From the NCBI RefSeq assembly GCF_900453105.1, contig NZ_UGPW01000001.1, forward strand, positions 1,860,001 through 1,924,000: a stretch of DNA of 64,000 nucleotides, read 5' to 3'. Below, one piece after another: positions 9,642 through 18,983 of this stretch; positions within the stretch are counted from its first letter, which is position 1, and each line of letters opens with the position of its first letter. The position numbers were made by a program, and so were the translations under genes. The notes below the pieces were generated by a model. That model did not search any database. It was given only the letters and a program-made list of their open reading frames with translations, and had not been told where the DNA came from. Origin of the DNA: Moraxella ovis. Its GTDB lineage: Bacteria; Pseudomonadota; Gammaproteobacteria; Pseudomonadales; Moraxellaceae.

Positions 9642-10988
9642 ATGCTCACACACCCCATTGCTACCCCGCACACTCCAAGCCAGCTTGTCGCACTCATCGC
9701 CACGCACCACCCTGACTGGCAGGTGTGTTTTTTGCACAACGCTCATCGCCCCGTCATTGGCATTTACCCTGCTGTTTCGTGGACCGCCGTCTTTACAAAT
9801 GGCTTATCCATTCACAAAAAAACTCGCCAAAACGACAACCACACCTACCCTACCACCTACACCGATTGGCAAAACGAGCTTATCGCCTACTGCCAAGCCC
9901 ACACCCCAAGCCCCACACGCCACGGCGAATATACGCACGGCTTAATGGGCTTTATCGGTTATGACCTATCAGCTCATGAATTAAATCCTAACATCGCTAT
10001 CAAGCCCAACCAGCCTTGTGCTTATTTTGGGCATTATGATATTTATATTAAGCCGTGCGAGCATGGATTTGACTTGATTGGCATAAATGCTAATAAAGAG
10101 ATTTTTGATGAAATAAAAAATAGTTTAACTGATTTATTAAATCAACAATTACCAAAACCAACACCTGCCCAATTTATCTCATCATGGCAAAATCAAGATT
10201 ACAATCACGCTTTTAACCAAACCCAAGAATATATCAAGGCAGGCGATACTTATCAAATTAACCTGACCCAAAAATGGCAAGCAGATTTGGGTAATTTAGC
10301 CAGTTATTTGCCCCATTTGCAAGATAAAATCAATGCCCCATTTGCAGGGTATTTAAAATTAGGAGAATTTGAAATTTTATCAGTATCGCCTGAATTATTT
10401 TTTGAATTTCATAAAATAGAAAATACCATTTATATTATTACCAAACCGATAAAAGGCACACGCCCACGCCATGATGATATTGATATAGACAATGAATTAA
10501 AAAATGAATTAGCGAACAGCGAAAAGGACATTAGCGAAAATTTAATGATTGTGGATTTACTTCGTAATGACTTAGGCAAATACGCCCATATCGGCACGGT
10601 AAAAACACCCAAACGCTTTGCCATTGAAAGTTTTAAAAATGTACATCATATGGTCAGCACCATTACCGCCCAATTAAAAGACGTACATAGCCTAGAAGTC
10701 TTATTTGGCAGTTTGCCCGCAGGGTCAATCACAGGCACACCCAAAAAACGGGCGTGCGAGATTATCCATGAATTAGAAATATCTCCCCGTGGGGCATATT
10801 GTGGAACCATGGGCTATATGAATTTTGACGGTACGGGCAATTGGAACGTACTCATTCGCACGTTGCAAAAATGGCAAAAAATAGAACTTTGGGCAGGAGG
10901 CGGTATTACGATAAAATCGGACATGGAGAGTGAATATCAAGAATGTTTGGATAAAGTGGGGAATATTATTCAAATAATGACAGATTAA
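9642..10988 (+). CDS. pabB: aminodeoxychorismate synthase component I
   Basis: Converts chorismate and ammonia to 4-amino-4-deoxychorismate in folate synthesis, normally with the PabA glutaminase. It is 448 residues with the chorismate-binding domain in the C-terminal half. The motif KPIKGTRPR carries the active-site lysine that distinguishes PabB from TrpE (which has PLAGT, as at 42223-43728 here). LRNDLGK and GSITGTPKKRACEI are also present. No pabA is adjacent, so PabA or TrpG from elsewhere must supply ammonia. No clear ribosome site precedes the ATG. No GATC was found in the gene. Confidence 0.9.
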   Translation: MLTHPIATPHTPSQLVALIATHHPDWQVCFLHNAHRPVIGIYPAVSWTAVFTNGLSIHKKTRQNDNHTYPTTYTDWQNELIAYCQAHTPSPTRHGEYTHGLMGFIGYDLSAHELNPNIAIKPNQPCAYFGHYDIYIKPCEHGFDLIGINANKEIFDEIKNSLTDLLNQQLPKPTPAQFISSWQNQDYNHAFNQTQEYIKAGDTYQINLTQKWQADLGNLASYLPHLQDKINAPFAGYLKLGEFEILSVSPELFFEFHKIENTIYIITKPIKGTRPRHDDIDIDNELKNELANSEKDISENLMIVDLLRNDLGKYAHIGTVKTPKRFAIESFKNVHHMVSTITAQLKDVHSLEVLFGSLPAGSITGTPKKRACEIIHELEISPRGAYCGTMGYMNFDGTGNWNVLIRTLQKWQKIELWAGGGITIKSDMESEYQECLDKVGNIIQIMTD

Positions 10989-10993
10989 GCCAA

Positions 10994-11024
10994 AAAAAAT
11001 CCGCCCAGAATGGACGGATTTTTT
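10994..11024. terminator. bidirectional terminator between pabB and the peptidase gene
   Basis: A 10-bp stem (AAAAAATCCG and its complement) has runs of A on the left and T on the right, so it can end transcripts from both converging genes. Confidence 0.8.
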
Positions 11025-11031
11025 ATTGACA

Positions 11032-12828
11032 TTATATTGCTTGGGTGCGCTCGATGAGCCACGCTTTGGCATCGCCATCAACACGATCAATCAGCGCATC
11101 GTTTACTTTTTTGTGATAATCATTGAGCCAGTTTTTTTCTTCGGTGGTCAATAATTCTGGCAATAGCAGACGAGTGTCAAACGGACACAAAGTCAAATCT
11201 TCAAACTTAGCAAATTCACCAAACTCAGTGCTGTGCGCAGGCACGGTCGCCACCAGATTCTCAAGGCGAACACCCCACTTGCCTTCACGGTATAGTCCCG
11301 GTTCATTACTGGTGATCATGCCTAATTGCATGGTACGCTCTGTCGATGCTGGCGCATTACGCGAGATGACCTGCGGACCTTCGTGGACATTTAGAAAGTA
11401 GCCCACACCATGCCCTGTGCCATGCCCATAATCTAGACCCAGCTGCCACAGCTGATTACGCGCCAAGACATCCAGCTGAGATGATGGAATACCCACAGGA
11501 TAGACTGCGGCTGCTAATGCGATGTGCGCCTTTAGGACATAAGTGACATCGCGCTTCTCATCATCGCTGATGTCGCCAATGCCCACCATGCGTGTGATGT
11601 CGGTGGTGCCGTTGTAATACTGCGCCCCAGAATCGATCAGCAACAGCCCGGAACCTACAATCTGAGCGTGGTTATCTTTATTGGCCTTATAATGCACAAT
11701 CGCCCCATTACCCTTAAAGCCTGCAATGGTGTCAAAGCTTGCCGAAACGTGGTTTGGCTGCTCGCTGCGTGCATCGTTCAGCATGGTGTTAATATCCAGC
11801 TCGGTAATCGCATCGCCTGCTGCCACACGCTGCTCAAGGCGACTAAAGAAATGACACAACGCTGCACCATCTTGACGCATCGCTTCTTGCACGTGGTTCA
11901 GCTCGATGTCCGATTTTATTGCCTTTAACACCGTACTTGGATTCCTCGCGCGCAAGATAGTTACACTGCCCGGCACTTGCTTGATGGTGCTGATGGCAAC
12001 TTTAGCAGGGTCAATTAACAGCGTGCCTGTTATGTCTGCCAAGGCTGTAGTAACAGCGGAATAATCTGCCGTGGCGATGCCTGCATTCTGTAGGGCAATC
12101 TTGGCATCGTCATTTAATTTTTGTTCATCGACAAACAGTACCGCGCTGTCTTTACCAACCAATAAATGCGACAAAAACACAGGGTTAAATGACACGTCGC
12201 TACCACGCAAATCAGTCAGCCAAGCAATGTCATCAAGGCTAGAAATCAGATGAAAATCCGCGCCAAGCTCATTCATTTTGGTGCGTACTTTGGCAAGCTT
12301 GTCGGCTGATGTACCGTCCAAAAATTCACTTGGATGCGGATAGATGGTCTCAGTTGGTAGGCTTGGGCGATCATCCCAAACTTCCGCCAACAAATCAAGG
12401 TGTGTGACCAGCTCAATACCCTTATCTGCAAAAGTTTGGCTTAAGCTATCAAATTCTGCCACCGACAACACAGCGCCATCAATGGCAACCCTGGCACCAT
12501 TTGGTAAATTGTCCACCAAAAACTTGCCAAAGGTTGGACGCCCCTGTTCCATCTTTTGAAGTTCGATGCCTGTATCAGCAAGCTGCATCGGTGCCTGCAC
12601 CCAATAGCGACTGTCCGTCCACACGCCTGCAAAATCTTGAGTGATCGCCAGTGTACCCACCGAACCTGAGAAACCTGACAGCCATTTTCGGCCTTGCCAG
12701 TACTTGGGCAGATACTCAGACATGTGTGGATCTGCCGACGGCACAACGATGGCATCGATGCCGTTTTTTTGCATGAGTACGCGAAGCTTTGTGATGCGTT
12801 CGCGACGAATTTGGGCTGATACCGCCAT
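11032..12828 (-). CDS. Xaa-Pro aminopeptidase, M24B family, long form
   Basis: Removes N-terminal residues that precede proline; a cytosolic dimetal enzyme. It has 598 residues in three parts: two creatinase N-type domains (about 1-310) and the M24 pita-bread domain with a C-terminal extension. The metal ligands are visible: Asp in LLIDSGAQY, Asp in TTDITRMV, His in GTGHGVGYF, Glu in TSNEPGLY and Glu in VRLENLV. The length matches the eukaryote-like long forms rather than E. coli PepP (about 440). It starts at MAVSAQIRRERI. The coding sequence carries several GATC sites, unlike its neighbour pabB. Confidence 0.9.
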   Translation of the reverse strand: MAVSAQIRRERITKLRVLMQKNGIDAIVVPSADPHMSEYLPKYWQGRKWLSGFSGSVGTLAITQDFAGVWTDSRYWVQAPMQLADTGIELQKMEQGRPTFGKFLVDNLPNGARVAIDGAVLSVAEFDSLSQTFADKGIELVTHLDLLAEVWDDRPSLPTETIYPHPSEFLDGTSADKLAKVRTKMNELGADFHLISSLDDIAWLTDLRGSDVSFNPVFLSHLLVGKDSAVLFVDEQKLNDDAKIALQNAGIATADYSAVTTALADITGTLLIDPAKVAISTIKQVPGSVTILRARNPSTVLKAIKSDIELNHVQEAMRQDGAALCHFFSRLEQRVAAGDAITELDINTMLNDARSEQPNHVSASFDTIAGFKGNGAIVHYKANKDNHAQIVGSGLLLIDSGAQYYNGTTDITRMVGIGDISDDEKRDVTYVLKAHIALAAAVYPVGIPSSQLDVLARNQLWQLGLDYGHGTGHGVGYFLNVHEGPQVISRNAPASTERTMQLGMITSNEPGLYREGKWGVRLENLVATVPAHSTEFGEFAKFEDLTLCPFDTRLLLPELLTTEEKNWLNDYHKKVNDALIDRVDGDAKAWLIERTQAI

Positions 12829-12943
12829 AGATACTCCTGATTATTCTTATTAGATTGAATGCTGAAATTCTATCATAATCCGTTATTTTTTACACGATTG
12901 CGATTTTAATGACCAGGCATCGTCATCGATTTATCAAAAAATC

Positions 12944-14158
12944 GTGGTACAATTCACCCCCCTCCAAAAAAACTTATCAGCAGCCACAGCCATACTTACC
13001 ACCACCCAAATCGACCGCTTACGCACTTATCGAGTGATGCTTCTTGCCTTTGCAGCATTCATTTTTAATACCACAGAATTCATTCCCATCGCCCTACTCT
13101 CAGACATCGGCACAAGCTTTAGCATTCCTGTCGATAAAGTAGGCATCATGATGACCGTCTATGCCTGGATCGTCGCACTTGCCTCGCTGCCACTCATGCT
13201 TGCGACCGCCAAAATGGAGCGAAAGCGATTGCTAGTTGGCGTCTTCACACTGTTCGTGGCAAGTCATATTTTATCGGCGGTGGCGACTAGCTTTGGCGTT
13301 TTGCTCATCGCGCGTACAGGCGTGGCCTTGGCTCATGCGATCTTTTGGTCGATTACCGCAAGCCTCGTCGTGCGTCTTGCCGCCAAGGACAAACGCACCA
13401 AAGCATTAGGCCTGCTTGCCACAGGTTCGGCACTTGCTACCGTGCTGGGCTTGCCGATCGGGCGATTGGTGGGTCAGCATCTAGGCTGGCGAGCAAGCTT
13501 TGCACTCATTGGTGTATTGGCATTGATTTGCCTTGTGATCTTTTGGAAAATCCTGCCAAATCTACCCAGTCGTAATGTCGGCAACATCAAAAGCCTGCCC
13601 GACATCCTAAAAAACACACCGCTATTATTGGTGTATCTGATGATAATACTCATCGTGACCGCGCATTTTACTGCTTATAGCTATATTGAGCCATTCATGT
13701 TAAACGTGGTGAATTTCTCGGCGAATTTTGCAACTTGGATATTGCTAATGTTTGGGCTTGCAGGCATTATGGCAAGCATACTCTTTGGTCGTTATTATGA
13801 ACGTATGGAAAGATCATTTTTATGGCTTGCCATGATGGCGATCGCCTTGGGACTTAGCACATTATTCTTGTCTTCTGACATGTCGGCGCTTTGGGTTATT
13901 AATGCCTTCTTGTGGGGCATTGGTGCGACCACCATCAGTCTGGTGCTACAGATACAGGTGCTGCGCCTCGCGCCAAAAGCCACAGACGTTGCCATGAGTC
14001 TATTCTCAGGGATATTTAATATCGGCATTGGCGGCGGTGCGTTGCTTGGGGGCATCGTCATCGCACAGATGAGCTTGATTCATATTGGACACGTTGGCGC
14101 GGCAGTCGCACTTCTTGCGATGCTGGCTGCATGGGCGTACACACGACGCTTGGCATAA
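12944..14158 (+). CDS. sotB: MFS sugar efflux transporter, SotB-like
   Basis: A 12-helix major facilitator protein of the inner membrane. It aligns along its length with E. coli SotB (YdeA), an exporter of arabinose and IPTG: shared landmarks include AAFIFNTTEF, HAIFWSITAS, TAYSYIEPF and ATDVAMSLFSGIFNIG. The start is uncertain. The only in-frame start ahead of helix 1 is GTG at 12944, but it overlaps a good extended -10 sequence (GTGGTACAAT, TACAAT at 12948-12953) and lacks a ribosome site. The next starts, GTG-ATG at 13034-13039, would place helix 1 at the very N-terminus. Confidence 0.85.
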   Translation: MVQFTPLQKNLSAATAILTTTQIDRLRTYRVMLLAFAAFIFNTTEFIPIALLSDIGTSFSIPVDKVGIMMTVYAWIVALASLPLMLATAKMERKRLLVGVFTLFVASHILSAVATSFGVLLIARTGVALAHAIFWSITASLVVRLAAKDKRTKALGLLATGSALATVLGLPIGRLVGQHLGWRASFALIGVLALICLVIFWKILPNLPSRNVGNIKSLPDILKNTPLLLVYLMIILIVTAHFTAYSYIEPFMLNVVNFSANFATWILLMFGLAGIMASILFGRYYERMERSFLWLAMMAIALGLSTLFLSSDMSALWVINAFLWGIGATTISLVLQIQVLRLAPKATDVAMSLFSGIFNIGIGGGALLGGIVIAQMSLIHIGHVGAAVALLAMLAAWAYTRRLA

Positions 14159-14167
14159 CACCCAAAA

Positions 14168-14198
14168 ATAAAACCCTTAGCAGTTGCAAGGGTTTTAT
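14168..14198. terminator. bidirectional terminator after sotB
   Basis: An 11-bp stem (ATAAAACCCTT and its complement) with a 9-nt loop lies between two converging genes. Confidence 0.8.
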
Positions 14199-14212
14199 AA
14201 TGACGTCTGAAT

Positions 14213-14644
14213 TTATTCAGTTTTCGCTACTTCTTTATCTTCAGCGGATTCAGGTGCAGGCGCGGCATTGGTTGTGTCGCTCGGTGCAGATGCTGCAGCA
14301 GGTGTCTCAGCAGTCGCGGTTGCTTGAGTTGGCGCTTGCGCGTTTTTTGGTGTTTGGTCTAGCTTGTCTTGAGCTTCAGCCACTGCAGCATCGCTGGCTT
14401 GCGTTGCTGGTGCTTCAGCAGTGTCTGTGCTAGCTTCTGCAGCAGGTGCAGTTTCTTCTGCAGGCGCGACTGTGGCCTCTGCAGCAGCTTCTTCAGCTGT
14501 TGGTGCTTTTGGCTGATGCTCGCCTGCTGGACGCAACCAAGCAAAAATACCGATCGCCGCAATCATTACAAGTAAAAGAACGGTACCAACCAATGCTGTT
14601 AGCGTCTCTTTGGTTGGGTTATTATTTGATGCATCATGTGCCAT
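14213..14644 (-). CDS. hypothetical membrane-anchored Ala/Pro/Glu-rich protein
   Basis: I do not recognise this 143-residue protein. Residues 1-15 are polar, residues 16-38 form one hydrophobic segment (TALVGTVLLLVMIAAIGIFA), and the remaining 100 residues are low-complexity Ala, Pro, Glu and Thr with no cysteine. The topology suggests one membrane helix with a long flexible acidic tail, probably periplasmic, like a spacer or stalk. The ATG at 14642-14644 has an AGGTGATTT-type site upstream. It is transcribed alone, converging with sotB; lnt lies downstream of its promoter side but runs the same way. Confidence 0.6.
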   Translation of the reverse strand: MAHDASNNNPTKETLTALVGTVLLLVMIAAIGIFAWLRPAGEHQPKAPTAEEAAAEATVAPAEETAPAAEASTDTAEAPATQASDAAVAEAQDKLDQTPKNAQAPTQATATAETPAAASAPSDTTNAAPAPESAEDKEVAKTE

Positions 14645-14789
14645 AAATCACCTGTCATTAAGATGGGTTAATTGTAAATACAAAATAAGATAAATTTACC
14701 CTATTATATACCAAATTTTGCGGTTTTGTACAATTCCTTTGGTCGATTAAGGAATTATTACACAAAATTTGGGTAAGATTCATTAATTT

Positions 14790-16394
14790 TTAATCACGAA
14801 CGCCCTTGCCAGTGTAGTATTTTTGGGTTCTGCTGGTTTTTGATTTGCCGTATTTCGCAACGAAACTCAGCAAAATCAGCAGCGCGCTCAACACCAAAAT
14901 CGGATAGCTGCCGAATCTTACAAATGGCGTCACGCCCGACATCGATTCAACTTCACCGCGTAATACCGTACGCTCGAACTGTGGTGCTTGATTGACGATT
15001 TGACCTTTTTGGTTGATGATGGCGGTCACACCTGTGTTCGTCGCACGCACAAAATAACGCCCCGTCTCAAGGCTTCGCATCTGAACTATCTGCAGATGCT
15101 GCCAAGGACCTGCCGAACTGCCGAACCACGCATCATTAGAGATCGTCATGAGAAAATCAGTATTCTTAGCATTATGACGGGTGGTCTCAGGATATGCCAC
15201 CTCGTAGCAGATGGCAGCACCAACGTTTTGCCCTTTGATGGTAAATGGAGCTTGATTGCTTGAACCACGACTGATGCTCATCGCACCCTGCATGTTCGCC
15301 AAATCAGGCAGCAAGTTAAACAACCCTTCGAACGGCACATATTCACCAAATGGTACAAGACGCTGCTTCTTATAAAGCGCCTGTGTCTCGCCAAGCACCG
15401 CCACACTGTTATAAATTGGTGGGTAGGCGTGGCGATTCTCATCGTAATTCTTAAGGTCGCGATAGATAATTCCTGTCACCCAAGTTGAGTCGTTGTTACG
15501 AGCGCGATTAATCATGCCTGCGATGAATGGCTCCGCTTCATCATGGAACATCGGGATCGCCGCTTCTGGCCAGATGACAACATCTTGCCCCCATTCACTC
15601 TTAGACAGATCTTCATAGATCTCAAGTGTGCGCACACGGTATTCGGTCAGCCACTTCATGTCTTGTGGGATATTACCCTGCACCAAAGAGACAGACAGCT
15701 TCTCACCCGATGGTTTCACCCACTCCACAAGGCCCAACCCAAAAGACACAACCAAAGTCAGCGCGCTTAGCCCGATAAAGGCAACTTTATGGCGGAACAG
15801 CTCAACCACCGATGCGGCAAACAGCACCGCCACGAAACTTATGCCAAACACCCCCAAGACTGGCGCAAGTCCGTTCATCCAAGTCTGTTCAGTGAATGCA
15901 TAGCCTACAAACAACCAAGGAAATCCTGACAGTAGCCAAGTTTTTAGCCATTCTTGAATCACCCAGAACGAGGCAAATGCCAATGGTTGACGACCCAAGA
16001 AACGCACAAAGCCCCATGCAAAAAACGCATGAAAAAGCCCCATGATAATCGCCATCACACCAATCATCACATAGGCAAGCCATGAAGGTATCGCGCCATA
16101 TTCATGTATTGAATTATAAAGCCAAAAAGCACCAATCACCCACGTACCAAACCCATACACCCAGCCAATCCAAAAGCCTCGGCAACCGCTATCTTCACCC
16201 ACAAGTAGCGCATACAGTGCCATCACCGAGAACAGCGCCAAAGGCCACAGATAATAAGGCGCTAACGCAAAGCTAAACCCAAGACCAGCGACGAGCGCGA
16301 TGATGAGCTTGATGCCTATGGGTAGACGAATACTCTTGGCATTACTACGAGTATTGGTTGGGATATTGGGATGATAAATAGGTTTGGTGGTCAT
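14790..16394 (-). CDS. lnt: apolipoprotein N-acyltransferase
   Basis: Adds the third acyl chain to the N-terminal cysteine of lipoproteins in the inner membrane. It is 534 residues: about six N-terminal membrane helices, then a nitrilase-type periplasmic domain. The catalytic triad is visible as Glu in VIWPEAAIPMF, Lys in LYKKQRLVPFGEYVPFE and Cys in GAAICYEVAYPE. It lies downstream of corC, as in many proteobacteria, but a terminator at 16468-16500 separates them, so lnt probably has its own promoter in 16395-16467. The enzyme would mature the several lipoproteins encoded in this window. Confidence 0.95.
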   Translation of the reverse strand: MTTKPIYHPNIPTNTRSNAKSIRLPIGIKLIIALVAGLGFSFALAPYYLWPLALFSVMALYALLVGEDSGCRGFWIGWVYGFGTWVIGAFWLYNSIHEYGAIPSWLAYVMIGVMAIIMGLFHAFFAWGFVRFLGRQPLAFASFWVIQEWLKTWLLSGFPWLFVGYAFTEQTWMNGLAPVLGVFGISFVAVLFAASVVELFRHKVAFIGLSALTLVVSFGLGLVEWVKPSGEKLSVSLVQGNIPQDMKWLTEYRVRTLEIYEDLSKSEWGQDVVIWPEAAIPMFHDEAEPFIAGMINRARNNDSTWVTGIIYRDLKNYDENRHAYPPIYNSVAVLGETQALYKKQRLVPFGEYVPFEGLFNLLPDLANMQGAMSISRGSSNQAPFTIKGQNVGAAICYEVAYPETTRHNAKNTDFLMTISNDAWFGSSAGPWQHLQIVQMRSLETGRYFVRATNTGVTAIINQKGQIVNQAPQFERTVLRGEVESMSGVTPFVRFGSYPILVLSALLILLSFVAKYGKSKTSRTQKYYTGKGVRD

Positions 16395-16467
16395 GGCGTG
16401 ATTAAATATAGCTAAATTAACCCATTATTTTAGCAGAATTTGAAAGATTTAGCGACGAAATTACAAC

Positions 16468-16500
16468 AAAAAACCAATAAGACCTAAGCCTTATTGGTTT
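16468..16500 (-). terminator. corC terminator
   Basis: An 11-bp perfect stem (AAACCAATAAG and its complement) is followed on the minus strand by six T's, 20 bp past the corC stop. Confidence 0.8.
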
Positions 16501-16519
16501 ATTCACTCAATCTAATCGT

Positions 16520-17386
16520 TTAGATTGTACTATTTGGGTTTAGCGTCATCTCAAGCAGATGAATGTAACGCCCTTCGACATCTATGATGACAATCTGCCA
16601 ATCATTAATCCGCACCGTCTCGCCCTCTAGGTGGCTTACCGAGCCCAGTGCCTGCATGACCAATCCGCCCATGGTATCGACATCTGCATCATCGAAATTC
16701 GACCCCAAAATGTCATTACAATCACTGATCAATGTCGATGCCTGCACGAGCCAGACGCCATCTTTGGTGGGATGTGGTACGATGTTATTAATGTCGCTGT
16801 CTTCATCGATGTCATCATGCTCATCAACGATGTCGCCCACGATCTCCTCTAGCAGATCCTCCATCGTGACGATGCCAGAGACCGACCCAAATTCATCGAG
16901 CACCACCGCCATGTGCACTTGCGCCTTTTGTAGTAGGCGAAGCAGTGTATCAGAGCGTGCGGTTTCGTTAATGTATAGCGGCTTTCTGACGATGTCTTTT
17001 AAGAGAAATGGGTGATCAATGCCTTCAGCGCGACTCGCCAAAATCGGAATCAAATCTTTGGCAAGTAAAATACCCAAAATCGCATTATCATCATGACTGT
17101 CAAACACAGGATAACGAGAATGCTCAGTCTCAAGCAATACCGCCAAAATGTCTGAGATGTCAGCATCACTACTGATGGCAGCAAGCTGTGGACGCGGCGT
17201 CATGATCTCACGCACTTGGGTGGCAGGTAGATCCAGCACACCTTCTAACATATCGACCATATCTGGCTCTAGGAATTGGCGCGAATCTTGAACCAATTTT
17301 AACAAATCATCGCGAGTTTCAGGGGTGGTGGACAGCCAACGTTTCAAGCCGCGCGTCCAACCACCCGAATGACTGTCGTCTGACAT
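16520..17386 (-). CDS. corC: CorC/HlyC-type CBS-domain protein
   Basis: A soluble protein of 288 residues matching E. coli CorC (YbeX), linked to magnesium and cobalt efflux and ribosome maturation. It begins with a short polar region, then DLPATQVREIMTPRPQLAAI opening a tandem CBS pair (about 60-185), including VVLDEFGSVSGIVTMEDLLEE. A linker and a C-terminal CorC_HlyC domain (about 200-285) follow. No membrane helices are present, which separates it from the CorB class. It precedes lnt in the usual ybeX-lnt order. Confidence 0.9.
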   Translation of the reverse strand: MSDDSHSGGWTRGLKRWLSTTPETRDDLLKLVQDSRQFLEPDMVDMLEGVLDLPATQVREIMTPRPQLAAISSDADISDILAVLLETEHSRYPVFDSHDDNAILGILLAKDLIPILASRAEGIDHPFLLKDIVRKPLYINETARSDTLLRLLQKAQVHMAVVLDEFGSVSGIVTMEDLLEEIVGDIVDEHDDIDEDSDINNIVPHPTKDGVWLVQASTLISDCNDILGSNFDDADVDTMGGLVMQALGSVSHLEGETVRINDWQIVIIDVEGRYIHLLEMTLNPNSTI

Positions 17387-17567
17387 AAGAAGACTTCAAC
17401 CTCTATTGTGGGAAATTTTTGGTTAATGTAACGGATTTGGCAGGATTATTCAAGCGTTATTTGGTTACTGCTGATATGCTCAAAGTGGTGGATTTTTGAT
17501 TGATACACCTCTACGCCGCCAGGAAACACAACAAACCATCAAAACATCTGAACAGGCTTATAAGTCG

Positions 17568-18047
17568 CTAAATCTTCACCCATCTGATGATGCGCTCTTC
17601 TATCTCGTCATCATCAAAATCAAGCTCAGAATAACAGCGGCCACGCACGCCGAATTTATCCATCGCCTGATCATGTCGCGCCTGCCCTGAGATCAGGTAG
17701 TGCCAATGTGGCAAGCCCTGTCCTAGATGCAGTCGCTTATAAGCGCAGTGCCGCGGCAACCACATCATGCCAGACACCATCTCATACGTAAGGCGAATGC
17801 AATCAGACACATAAGACTTACGGTTGGCATAATCAGCACAACGCCCTGTCGAACAGTCCAAGAGCCAACATGCCACGTCAGTATATTCGGTAAATCTTGG
17901 ATCGTCATCGTCCAAGAACTTCACCAAACAGCACACCCCGCACCCATCACAAAGCGCCTCCCACTCGCTGTCATTGAGCTCACTTAGTGGGTATTTTTCC
18001 CAGAAAAGCTCTCGCAATTGACTTGGTTGTTCTGCTGATTCTCTCAT
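17568..18047 (-). CDS. ycgN: YcgN family (UPF0260) cysteine-cluster protein
   Basis: A small cytosolic protein of 159 residues, similar in length and sequence to E. coli YcgN; function unknown. It carries the cluster CDGCGVCCLVKF (residues about 33-44), then further cysteines in ACWLLDCSTGRC, SDCIRL and RHCAYK. This pattern fits the YkgJ-type zinc or iron-sulphur binding fold. Its stop is 181 bp from the corC start and both genes run the same way. No terminator is clear between them. Confidence 0.85.
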   Translation of the reverse strand: MRESAEQPSQLRELFWEKYPLSELNDSEWEALCDGCGVCCLVKFLDDDDPRFTEYTDVACWLLDCSTGRCADYANRKSYVSDCIRLTYEMVSGMMWLPRHCAYKRLHLGQGLPHWHYLISGQARHDQAMDKFGVRGRCYSELDFDDDEIEERIIRWVKI

Positions 18048-18191
18048 GATGCTAACTTATTAAAATTTCGATCATTGTAACAAAAAAGCACCATAAATTT
18101 AAGCCCAAACCCCATTGTCAAAGCTCAAAAATCCTGCTAGTCTAACGATAGTGATAGTTTTTTAATGATTTTAATTAACAAGGAGTGACCT

Positions 18192-18911
18192 ATGACCACC
18201 CAAACCCTAACCACCATCGCCGCTGATGGCACTCGCTTATTAAGCCACGTCTGTCTGCCTGACACCACGCCTGCTCGAGGTATCATCGTCGCACCTGAAT
18301 GGTGGGGCGCAGAAGATACCCATCCAACAACTGTCGCAGAAGATCTTGCCAAGGCAGGCTTTGCCGCGGCTGTCTTGGATGTCTATGGGGAAGGCAAGCT
18401 AACCACTGATGCTGCCCAAGCCAATGAATGGATGAGCGCCGTTCTTAATAACCCAAGCGAACTCATGGACAGATGTCGCCGCATTTATGAAGATTTTATC
18501 GCGTTAGATGAAGTGGATGGCGCACGCATTGGTGCGGTGGGCTATTGCTTTGGGGGTAAGCTTGCCCTTGATATGGCACGCACAGGCATCCCCTTAAAAG
18601 CCGTCGCCACTTTCCACGGCAACCCAACGCCCATCCAGCCTGCTGATGCGTCTTTTGGGGCAAAGGTGCTGGTGGCACATGGCGGTGCTGACAGCATGAT
18701 TCCCATGAGCGCCATCGATGGCCTAAAAACCGAACTTGATCGCGCCAATGTTGACTATCAGATCGATGTCTATGACGACGCCAAGCACGGCTTTACCAAT
18801 CCATTGGCGGACAAGCGAGCAGCCAATAACGGCATCGATCTAGGCTATGACAAACATGCCGCCAAAGCCAGCTGGGATAAGATGCTGTCATTCATGAATG
18901 AATATGTATAA
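18192..18911 (+). CDS. dienelactone hydrolase family protein
   Basis: A 239-residue alpha/beta hydrolase. The catalytic set is visible: Cys nucleophile in GAVGYCFGGKLAL, Asp in AHGGADSMIP and His in DAKHGFTNP, the Cys-Asp-His arrangement typical of dienelactone hydrolases. No chlorocatechol or other ring-cleavage genes are near, so the natural substrate is probably a different ester or lactone. The ATG follows AAGGAGTGACCT, a strong ribosome site. It is a single gene ending at a shared terminator with pepD. Confidence 0.85.
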   Translation: MTTQTLTTIAADGTRLLSHVCLPDTTPARGIIVAPEWWGAEDTHPTTVAEDLAKAGFAAAVLDVYGEGKLTTDAAQANEWMSAVLNNPSELMDRCRRIYEDFIALDEVDGARIGAVGYCFGGKLALDMARTGIPLKAVATFHGNPTPIQPADASFGAKVLVAHGGADSMIPMSAIDGLKTELDRANVDYQIDVYDDAKHGFTNPLADKRAANNGIDLGYDKHAAKASWDKMLSFMNEYV

Positions 18912-18918
18912 CCTCTAA

Positions 18919-18951
18919 CTAAAAAGCTTGTCGCAACGACAAGCTTTTTAG
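18919..18951. terminator. bidirectional terminator between the hydrolase gene and pepD
   Basis: A perfect 15-bp stem (CTAAAAAGCTTGTCG and its complement) with a 3-nt loop, A-rich on one side and T-rich on the other. Confidence 0.9.
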
Positions 18952-18983
18952 TTTATACAGCTAATCAATATCTTAGCATCCGA

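Noticed and set aside
9658..9964. Alternative plus-strand frames inside the start of pabB
   Set aside because: pabB is supported by motifs over its full length, and the alternative frames are proline and threonine shadows of it.
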